A DNA stretch of 12,963 nucleotides from JBKHJZ01 sp046537875 (GTDB lineage: Bacteria > Actinomycetota > Acidimicrobiia > Acidimicrobiales > VFJN01), in assembly GCA_046537875.1 (NCBI GenBank), contig JBKHJZ010000091.1, forward strand, positions 1-12,963. The letters are read 5' to 3'. Under the pieces are notes generated by a model. It was not told the DNA's origin. It saw nothing but the letters and a program-made list of their open reading frames with translations, and made no database searches. The position numbers and the translations under genes are program-made. Position 1 is the stretch's first letter, and the number at the start of each line of letters is the position of its first letter. Positions 1 through 5,060 of the stretch are shown piece after piece.

Positions 1-88
1 CGTCGCCACCGTCGTCGGCGCTGCACGCACCCGCCAGCAGCGCCACGGCCGCACCGAGCGCGAGCACTCCCCTCCTGGTTCGGGTCAT
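1..88 (-). CDS. N-terminus of a lipoprotein, cut by the window edge
   Basis: Reading leftward from the ATG at 88, the first 29 codons give an Arg-rich n-region (MTRTRRG), a hydrophobic stretch (VLALGAAVALLAG) and a cysteine in the context LLAGAC at residue 22, followed by the acidic, Gly-rich linker SADDGGD. This is a classic type II (lipoprotein) signal peptide, so the mature protein should be lipidated on Cys22 and anchored on the outer face of the cytoplasmic membrane. An AGGAGG ribosome site lies 12 bases upstream (101-106 on the opposite strand), slightly far but the only good one. The rest of the gene lies left of the window, so whether it is a solute-binding protein, an enzyme or something else cannot be told. 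It is divergent from the SMP-30 gene at 197. Confidence 0.8.
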   Translation of the reverse strand, partial: MTRTRRGVLALGAAVALLAGACSADDGGD

Positions 89-184
89 CACCGTCGGCTG
101 CCTCCTGGTCGTCGCCCCGTCGGGTCGCTGGCCCGGCGCGGCCCATCCTCGCAGCCTCGTCCCGGCCGCGCCGCGTTCCGGTGG

Positions 185-196
185 CAGACTCCGGCC
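185..196 (+). promoter_or_regulatory. Candidate leaderless -10 box of the SMP-30 family gene
   Basis: CAGACT at 185-190 ends 6 bases before the ATG at 197, and no ribosome-binding site is visible upstream of that ATG. A transcript starting about 7 bases after a -10 box would begin at or near the start codon. The same arrangement recurs before other genes in the window. No convincing -35 was identified. Confidence 0.35.
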
Positions 197-1150
197 ATGA
201 CCGAGCATCGCACCGTCGAACCCGCCGACCTCCGCACGCTCGCCACGGGGCTCCGGTTCCCGGAGGGCCCGGTGGCGCTGGCCGACGGGTCGGTCCTCGT
301 GGTGGAGATCGCCCGCCGCACGCTGACCCGCGTCGGACCCGACGGCACGGTCGAGGTCGTCGCCGAGTGCGGCGGTGGGCCCAACGGGGCGGCGATCGGT
401 CCCGACGGGGCGGTCTACGTCGGCAACAACGGCGGATGCTTCGACTGGCAGGAGCGGTTCGGCCTGCTGTTCCCGGGCTCGCCGCCGCCCCCGGACTGGG
501 ACGGGGGCTCGATCCAGCGGGTCGACCTCGCGAGCGGCGAGGTGACGACCGTCGCCACCGAGAGCGGCGGCGTCCGGCTGCGCGCCCCGAACGACCTGGT
601 CTTCGACGCCGACGGCGGCCTCTGGTTCACCGACCACGGGGTCCGCCAGGAGCGGGCGTCCGACCGCACCGGCGTCCACTGGTGCCGGGCCGACGGCAGC
701 GGTGCCCGCGAGGCGGTGTTCCCGCTCGACGCCCCCAACGGCATCGGCCTGTCGCCGGACGGCAGGGAGCTGTACGTGGCGGAGACGCACACGGGGCGCG
801 TCTGGGCGTGGAACGTGACCGGCCCTGGCGAGGTGGGCGGCGACGACCCGATGGGCCCGGGGGGCGCCCGCCTGCTCGGCGACCCGGGCGGCGGCAGGCT
901 GTTCGACTCGCTGGCCGTCGACGGCGAGGGATGGGTCTGCGTGGCGACGCTGGGCGCGGCCCCCGGCATCACCGCCTTCTCGCCGGACGGCGGGCGTGCC
1001 GAGTACACGCCGCTCCCCGATCCGCTCACCACCAACATCTGCTTCGCACCCGACGGCGGCCGCACCGCGTACGCCACGCTCTCGGGCACCGGGCAGCTCG
1101 TGGCGTTCGACTGGCCCCGGCCGGGCGGCCGCACCGCGTTCAGCGCGTGA
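197..1150 (+). CDS. SMP-30/gluconolactonase/LRE family protein
   Basis: This 317-residue protein is a six-bladed beta-propeller of the SMP-30/gluconolactonase (calcium-dependent lactonase) family. Repeated blade elements of the form DG-x-V/L-x-V are seen at 30-36, 49-54, 70-75, 139-144 and 188-194. The four expected active-site residues all appear to be present: Glu23 in FPEGP, Asn132 in APND, Asn181 in APNG and Asp237 in the FDSLAVD strand; in characterised members these bind the divalent metal and the substrate. Family members hydrolyse sugar lactones or other lactones and esters; the real substrate here is unknown. No signal peptide is seen, so it is probably cytoplasmic. Length is close to the family norm (about 290-320). 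The neighbours (a divergent lipoprotein and a downstream acyl-CoA dehydrogenase with its own probable promoter) do not define a pathway. The ATG at 197 opens directly on conserved sequence; a longer frame reading through it from 181 is a different frame. Confidence 0.85.
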   Translation: MTEHRTVEPADLRTLATGLRFPEGPVALADGSVLVVEIARRTLTRVGPDGTVEVVAECGGGPNGAAIGPDGAVYVGNNGGCFDWQERFGLLFPGSPPPPDWDGGSIQRVDLASGEVTTVATESGGVRLRAPNDLVFDADGGLWFTDHGVRQERASDRTGVHWCRADGSGAREAVFPLDAPNGIGLSPDGRELYVAETHTGRVWAWNVTGPGEVGGDDPMGPGGARLLGDPGGGRLFDSLAVDGEGWVCVATLGAAPGITAFSPDGGRAEYTPLPDPLTTNICFAPDGGRTAYATLSGTGQLVAFDWPRPGGRTAFSA

Positions 1151-1217
1151 CACGTCCGAGGCGTCGGCGGAGGCCGGCGTCGATCGCGTCGAGCGGGCGC
1201 GACCGAGGGACGTTCGC

Positions 1218-1249
1218 CCCTGTCACAGGGCGCGCACGGGTCGTAGCGT
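1218..1249 (+). promoter_or_regulatory. Candidate promoter with palindromic operator for the acyl-CoA dehydrogenase gene
   Basis: CTGTCA (1220-1225, four of six matches to TTGACA) is followed after 18 bases by TAGCGT (1244-1249). A perfect 6-1-6 palindrome, CCCTGTCACAGGG, occupies 1218-1230 and lies over the -35 element. Transcription would start near 1256, leaving a short leader that contains the GAGGAG ribosome site at 1271-1276. A repressor such as a TetR or GntR family protein could bind here, but no regulator gene is in the window. Confidence 0.4.
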
Positions 1250-1282
1250 CTCGGGTGATCGCCGGATGACGAGGAGCGCACC

Positions 1283-2542
1283 GTGCGGCAGATGAACGTC
1301 CAGCCGATCCCGACGGCCTCGGAGCGGATCAACGAGATCCGGTCGCTCACGGCCGAGATCGTGAACCGGGAGATCCTGCCCAACGAGAACATGCTCTGGG
1401 CCGAGCACCGGGCAGGTGCCCGCCTGACCGACGGCGACCGCGAGATCGCCCGCAAGCTGCGCGACGACGTGCGGACCAAGGTGCGCCAGGCCGGGCTGTG
1501 GGCGCCGCACCTTCCCGCCGAGTACGGCGGCGCCGGGCTGGACTTCCTCGAGCTCGCCTACATGTACGAGGTGCTGGCCTACTCGCCGGGGGCGTCGTCG
1601 CTGTTCGGCATCGTGGCGCCCAACTCCGGGAACCAGACGATCCTCGTGAAGTACGGCACCGAGGAGCAGAAGCGCCGGTGGCTGATCCCGCTGATCGACG
1701 GGACCATGGAGTCCGGGTTCTCGATGACCGAGCCCGACCAGCCGGGCTCCGACCCCCGCTCGCTCCGCACGACGGCCCGGCGCGACGGCGACGAGTGGGT
1801 GATCAACGGCCACAAGTGGTTCACGTCGAACGGCAAGCGGGCCGACTTCTTCATCGTGATGTGCCGCACCGAGGAGGTCGAGGGCGGCGCCGACCGCAAC
1901 GCGGCGATGACCCAGATCATCGTCCCCGCCGACACCCCGGGGGTCACGATCGTGCGGGGCATCGAGGTGTGGGGCCGCGAGAGCGACCACTGCGAGATCA
2001 TCTACGACGACGTGCGGGTGCCGCTCGACAACGCGCTCGGCGCCCGGGGAACGGGCCACCAGGCGGCCCAGGACCGGCTCGGTGCCGGCCGCGTGTACCA
2101 CTGCATGAACTCGCTGGGGGCCATGTGGCGGGCGTTCGATCTGATGGTCGACCGGTCGCTCACCCGCGAGGTGCACGGCGGGCTGCTCGAGACCAAGCAG
2201 TTCGTCCAGGGGTTCATCGCCGACTCGTACATGGACATCCAGGCGGCCCGGCTGATGACCATCGACTGCGCGGAGAAGCTGGCCGCCGGCCAGGACGCCC
2301 GCACCGACATCTCGGCCATCAAGGTGTTCGTGCCCGACGCCTTCCACCGGGTGGTCGACCGGGCGATCCAGGTGTGGGGAGCCGCCGGTGTGAGCGGGGA
2401 CCTGCCGCTCGCCGCGATGTACCAGGGGGCGCGCACGCTGCGCCTGGCGGACGGGCCCGACGAGGTGCACCGCATCCTCATGGCCAGGAACGTCCTCGCC
2501 CGCTACCGGCAGAGCGACCACGGCTGGGACTTCGGCAACTGA
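1283..2542 (+). CDS. Acyl-CoA dehydrogenase (ACAD10/11-like branch)
   Basis: This 419-residue flavoenzyme should catalyse FAD-dependent alpha,beta-dehydrogenation of an acyl-CoA thioester, as in fatty-acid or related acid breakdown, in the cytoplasm. The helical N-terminal domain covers roughly 1-150. The middle beta domain carries FSMTEPDQPGSDP (about 147-159), the FAD/substrate signature, then VINGHKWFTSNG. The C-terminal helical domain ends in ADGPDEVH. Aligning that segment by eye with the YEGT segment of medium-chain enzymes places Asp390 where their catalytic Glu sits. The DGPDEVH ending is typical of the ACAD10/11-like group rather than of straight-chain enzymes. The GTG at 1283 is preferred over the ATG at 1292 because GAGGAG (1271-1276) is 6 bases from the GTG and 15 from the ATG. 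No electron-transfer flavoprotein, hydratase or CoA ligase is nearby, so the substrate cannot be deduced. It converges on the QueA-like gene with a 44-base gap. Confidence 0.9.
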   Translation: MRQMNVQPIPTASERINEIRSLTAEIVNREILPNENMLWAEHRAGARLTDGDREIARKLRDDVRTKVRQAGLWAPHLPAEYGGAGLDFLELAYMYEVLAYSPGASSLFGIVAPNSGNQTILVKYGTEEQKRRWLIPLIDGTMESGFSMTEPDQPGSDPRSLRTTARRDGDEWVINGHKWFTSNGKRADFFIVMCRTEEVEGGADRNAAMTQIIVPADTPGVTIVRGIEVWGRESDHCEIIYDDVRVPLDNALGARGTGHQAAQDRLGAGRVYHCMNSLGAMWRAFDLMVDRSLTREVHGGLLETKQFVQGFIADSYMDIQAARLMTIDCAEKLAAGQDARTDISAIKVFVPDAFHRVVDRAIQVWGAAGVSGDLPLAAMYQGARTLRLADGPDEVHRILMARNVLARYRQSDHGWDFGN

Positions 2543-2586
2543 TCCCCGACCGGCGGCCCTCCGGGTGAATCGGGAACGATCGGAGG

Positions 2587-3669
2587 TCAGGGAAGGATCA
2601 GGTGGACGTCGCCGAACTCGTGCCAGAGGTAGCCCTCCGCCAGGGCGGCCTCGTACGAGCGCTCGAGCAACGCGCGGCCGGCGATCGCCTCGAGCATGAG
2701 CAGGTGCGACGCCTCCGGCTCGTGCCAGCCGGTCAGCAGGCCGTCCACCACCCGGACGCCCCGCTCCGGGGTCACCACCAGGTCGGTCCAGCCGTCCAGG
2801 GGCCGCACCACGCCGTCGTCGGCGGCCGCGGACTCCAGGGCCCGCACCACGGTGGTCCCGACCGCCACCACCCGCCCGCCCGCCGCCCTCGTGGCCGCGA
2901 CCCTGACGGCGGTGGCGGCCGGAACGCTCACCCGCTCCGGGTAGGGGGACTCACCGGCGTCCAGCGACGCCACCCCGGTGTGCAGCACCACGGGGGTGAC
3001 GCCCACCCCCTGAGCCACGAGCCGGGTGATCAGCTCGGGGGTGAAGGGGCGGCCGGCGCTCGGCATCTCGGTGCTCCCGGGCCGGGTGGCGTAGACGCTC
3101 TGGTACGCCGACACCGGCCAGCGCCCGTCGACGTACGGGTAGCGGATCGGCCGCCCGTTGACCGCGAGCCAGGTCAGCACCGGCCGGGGCAGGCGGAGCC
3201 GGGCGACCCACAGGCGGGGACTCCCGAGGTACGGCTCCACGAGCTCGACGGACGCGCCCTCGCCGAGCGCCAGCCGCCGCGGCGGCGCTCCGCCGGTCCA
3301 GCGCTCGCCGGCGCGGCCGACCGCGCGCCGGGGCTCGACGACCCAGCGGTCGCCGCCCAGGCGGGTGGAGAGGTGGACGATCACCGGCGTCCCGTCGGAC
3401 GCCAGTGCGTCCACGGCGGCGGGGATCGTGCCCGACGTGTTGATCACGAGCAGGTCTCCCTCGCGGAGGAAGCGGGGCAGCGACGAGAACGTGCTGTGTG
3501 CGATCTCGCCGGTGTCGCGGTCGGCCACGAGCATCCGCACGGCGTCCCGCGTCAGTCCCCGGGCCTCGGGCGGCTCGCGCGCCTCGAGCTCCGGGGGCAG
3601 CTCGAAGGCCGGCGGGGCGGGCACGACCGCGGCCGGCTCAGGCCGCTCGGGGGTCCGCACCGTGGTCAC
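2587..3669 (-). CDS. QueA-like protein (S-adenosylmethionine:tRNA ribosyltransferase-isomerase family)
   Basis: This 360-residue protein belongs to the QueA fold, whose founding member transfers and isomerises the ribosyl part of S-adenosylmethionine onto 7-aminomethyl-7-deazaguanine in tRNA during queuosine synthesis. Recognisable family segments are RDAVRMLVADRDTG (41-54), LREGDLLVINTSGTIPAA (68-85), YQSVYA, PSAGRPFTPELI (203-214) and VGTTVVRALES. Several differ from textbook QueA: INTSGTIPAA replaces the usual NDTRVIPARL and PSAGRPFT replaces PTAGLHFT. Such divergent homologues occur in Actinomycetota and may not make queuosine. No other queuosine gene is present here. The start is the GTG at 3669, which overlaps the stop of the upstream dehydrogenase as GTGA, so translation is probably coupled. 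Residues 1-36 are a Pro/Glu-rich extension partly encoded by a duplicated 36-base segment (see the repeats). The family assignment is firm; the reaction is not. Confidence 0.8.
   Translation of the reverse strand: MTTVRTPERPEPAAVVPAPPAFELPPELEAREPPEARGLTRDAVRMLVADRDTGEIAHSTFSSLPRFLREGDLLVINTSGTIPAAVDALASDGTPVIVHLSTRLGGDRWVVEPRRAVGRAGERWTGGAPPRRLALGEGASVELVEPYLGSPRLWVARLRLPRPVLTWLAVNGRPIRYPYVDGRWPVSAYQSVYATRPGSTEMPSAGRPFTPELITRLVAQGVGVTPVVLHTGVASLDAGESPYPERVSVPAATAVRVAATRAAGGRVVAVGTTVVRALESAAADDGVVRPLDGWTDLVVTPERGVRVVDGLLTGWHEPEASHLLMLEAIAGRALLERSYEAALAEGYLWHEFGDVHLILP
3615..3650. repeat. Direct repeat copy A (QueA-like N-terminus)
   Basis: This 36-base segment matches 3743-3778 at 34 of 36 positions, with the first 25 bases identical. 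Read on the minus strand it encodes ERPEPAAVVPA near the N-terminus of the QueA-like protein. Confidence 0.85.
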
Positions 3670-4358
3670 GACGCCACCCCGTCGAGCAGATCGGCGCCCC
3701 GGATCCGGCCGCTCGGCGGGCGCTCGGCGAGCAGACGGCGGAGGGCGGGCACGACCGCGGCCGGCTCGGGCCGGTCGGAGATGTCCTCGCCCGGGAAGGC
3801 CTCGGCGTGCATCCGGGTGCGCATGTCGCCGGGATCGAACCACCAGACGCGGACCTCGGGCTCCTCGGCCGCCAGGATCCTGCTGAGCTGCTCCAGCGCC
3901 GCCTTCGACGAGCCGTAGCCACCCCAGCCCTCGTAGGCCTCGACCGCGGCGTCGGACGTGACGTTGACCACGGCGCCGCCCGACCCGACGAGCAGCGGCA
4001 GCGTGAGCTGCACCAGCCCGAGCGGCGCCACCACGTTGACGCGGTACACGCCTTCCAGGGTGTCCAGCGGGTGATCGCGCAGGCGGGGCAGTGGTGAGGC
4101 ACCGAGCAGGCTCGCGTTGTTGACGAGCAGCTCGAGCCCGCCGAGTGCCCGGGCGCTCGCCACCAGCTCGGCGCGGTGCGCGCCATCGGCCACGTCGCCC
4201 ACGACCGCGTGCGCCCCGGCGCCCATCTCGCTGGCTGCCCGGCCGAGCGCCTCGCCGTCGCGGCCGTCGATGACGACCTGCCAGCCGTCCTGCACCAGGT
4301 CCTCCGCCAACGCCCGGCCGAGTCCCCGGGAACCTCCGGTGATGATCGCAACTGCCAT
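3666..4358 (-). CDS. Short-chain dehydrogenase/reductase (SDR)
   Basis: This 230-residue protein is a classical SDR: a cytoplasmic NAD(P)-dependent oxidoreductase acting on an alcohol/carbonyl pair. The nucleotide-binding motif TGGSRGLG lies at 7-14, an acidic DV pair at 55-56, NNAS at 80-83, structural Asn108, and the catalytic set Ser135, Tyr148 (YGSSK) and Lys152. The C-terminus is short and ends in a segment containing DRPEPAAVVPA, which is repeated in the next protein. The ATG at 4358 has no ribosome site and lies 7 bases after a -10-like TACCGT, so the message is probably leaderless. It is the first gene of a two-gene unit with the QueA-like gene, which begins inside its stop codon. The promoter looks like a MerR-family target, suggesting induction by a metal, oxidant or small organic compound. 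The substrate cannot be inferred. Confidence 0.9.
   Translation of the reverse strand: MAVAIITGGSRGLGRALAEDLVQDGWQVVIDGRDGEALGRAASEMGAGAHAVVGDVADGAHRAELVASARALGGLELLVNNASLLGASPLPRLRDHPLDTLEGVYRVNVVAPLGLVQLTLPLLVGSGGAVVNVTSDAAVEAYEGWGGYGSSKAALEQLSRILAAEEPEVRVWWFDPGDMRTRMHAEAFPGEDISDRPEPAAVVPALRRLLAERPPSGRIRGADLLDGVAS
3743..3778. repeat. Direct repeat copy B (SDR C-terminal region)
   Basis: This is the second copy of the 36-base repeat at 3615-3650, offset by 128 bases. On the minus strand it encodes DRPEPAAVVPA in the SDR. Because 128 is not a multiple of three and the two genes use different frames, both copies give the same peptide in their own gene. The two mismatches are one silent change (CCC/CCT) and one Asp/Glu change. 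Confidence 0.85.
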
Positions 4359-4396
4359 GCGGCGGACGGTATGACCTCAACTTGAGTTCAAGTCAA
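4359..4396 (-). promoter_or_regulatory. MerR-type promoter and operator of the SDR/QueA-like unit
   Basis: Read on the minus strand, TTGACT (4396-4391) and TACCGT (4371-4366) are separated by exactly 19 bases, the overlong spacing characteristic of promoters activated by MerR-family regulators. A perfect 6-2-6 palindrome, ACTTGAACTCAAGT (4393-4380), overlaps the end of the -35 and runs into the spacer, and a second overlapping palindrome, CTCAAGTTGAG, lies at 4385-4375. The half-sites resemble those of SoxR-type operators. Only 7 bases separate TACCGT from the SDR ATG, so transcription should begin at or next to the start codon. The patch is conspicuously AT-rich for this window. No MerR gene is present in the window. 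Confidence 0.65.
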
Positions 4397-4639
4397 GGGA
4401 AGTCGTGGGCACTGGTCACCGCCCCGGAGGGCTCGCCGTCGAACACGCACGCGACCGCGGTGGACTCACCGACCGTTGGTCCGTAGCGTCGTGACAGCAG
4501 TACGTTACGTGCTACCGTCGTGGGCGCAACACGTAGAGTGCAGGCGCCCCGCGCCCATGATGGTGCACGGGTCGCGTGCGCGAACCGACGAGACGACCGG
4601 CCAGGGTGACCCGGCCGGCGCGACCGACGGAGAGACACG
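4397..4639. other. Intergenic region ahead of the globin operon, with leader hairpin
   Basis: This non-coding stretch separates the divergent SDR and globin units. It contains the candidate globin promoter (4491-4518) and a leader of roughly 115 bases. In the leader, CCGGCC (4597-4602) can pair with GGCCGG (4613-4618) around a 10-base loop, forming a hairpin 10 bases before the GGAGAG ribosome site (4629-4634). The part between 4397 and 4490 shows nothing I can name. Open frames crossing it on both strands look like chance frames. Confidence 0.45.
4491..4518 (+). promoter_or_regulatory. Candidate promoter of the globin operon
   Basis: GTGACA (4491-4496) and TACCGT (4513-4518) are 16 bases apart. 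The -10 is identical in sequence to that proposed for the divergent SDR gene. Between them lies TACGTTACGT, in which ACGT is repeated around a single T, a small palindrome that could be an operator. Start would be near 4525. Confidence 0.45.
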
Positions 4640-5053
4640 ATGGCTGGGGAAACCACAGAGGCGACGGGGCAACCGTCGCACTACGAACGCATCGGCGGCG
4701 CAGCGACCGTCCGGGAGGCGGTCGACCGCTTCTACCGTCTGGTGCTCGACGACGCCGACCTGGCGCCCTACTTCAGCAACAGCGACATCGCCGAGGTGAA
4801 GCGCCATCAGGTGCTGCTGCTCAGCCAGGTGCTGGGTGGGCCCGCCAACTACGCCGGGCGCGACCTCGGCGAAGCCCACCGTGGGCTGGGCATCACCGGC
4901 GATCACTACGGCAAGGTCGTCGACCACCTCGTCGGCGTGCTCGAGGACATGGGCGCCGACCGCGAGGCGGTGGAAGCGGTGGCCACGACGGTCGCCTCCC
5001 TGGAGCCGGACATCGTGGAGGGCGGCGGCAGCCAGGTACCCCCCGGCGCCTGA
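4640..5053 (+). CDS. glbN: Group I truncated hemoglobin (HbN type)
   Basis: This 137-residue protein is a 2-on-2 globin closest by eye to the group I (HbN) proteins such as Mycobacterium tuberculosis GlbN. The characteristic segments are YERIGG (15-20), FYRLVL with B10 Tyr32, KRHQ with distal Gln57, LGGP (65-68) and AHRGLGI with proximal His80. In GlbN the equivalents are Tyr33, Gln58 and His81, so the heme pocket is conserved residue for residue. GlbN-type proteins bind O2 tightly and oxidise nitric oxide to nitrate, using electrons from an outside reductase. The next gene, 7 bases downstream, encodes a flavohemoglobin with its own reductase. GGAGAG (4629-4634) lies 5 bases before the ATG. 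The N-terminal 14 residues are a short polar extension; the C-terminus is Gly/Pro-rich. It should be a cytoplasmic protein. Confidence 0.92.
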   Translation: MAGETTEATGQPSHYERIGGAATVREAVDRFYRLVLDDADLAPYFSNSDIAEVKRHQVLLLSQVLGGPANYAGRDLGEAHRGLGITGDHYGKVVDHLVGVLEDMGADREAVEAVATTVASLEPDIVEGGGSQVPPGA

Positions 5054-5060
5054 ACGGCGG

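Noticed and set aside
181..1269. Long plus-strand open frame overlapping the SMP-30 gene in another frame
   Set aside because: The translation is Arg/Gly/Pro-rich low-complexity sequence typical of GC-rich shadow frames, while the other frame has clear SMP-30 motifs.
2543..2586. Possible terminator between the convergent acyl-CoA dehydrogenase and QueA-like genes
   Set aside because: Only a broken pairing (GATCCCCGA with TCGGGAACGATC) is visible, with no T-run or continuous stem.
3670..4380. Upstream extension of the QueA-like frame to 597 codons
   Set aside because: This part overlaps the SDR in another frame and is low-complexity; the QueA family sequence starts after the GTG at 3669.
4393..4656. 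Small minus-strand open frame (87 codons) between the SDR and globin genes
   Set aside because: It begins inside the truncated hemoglobin gene, ends in the -35/operator region of the SDR promoter, has no ribosome site and no recognisable family. Its last 40 codons look mildly gene-like, so it is not fully excluded.
4476..4799. Possible upstream open frame crossing the globin leader
   Set aside because: It continues through the globin gene in a shifted frame with Arg/Thr-rich shadow composition.
4836..5060. N-terminal extension of the flavohemoglobin frame
   Set aside because: It lies within the truncated hemoglobin gene and encodes no globin-like sequence; homology starts at the GTG at 5061.
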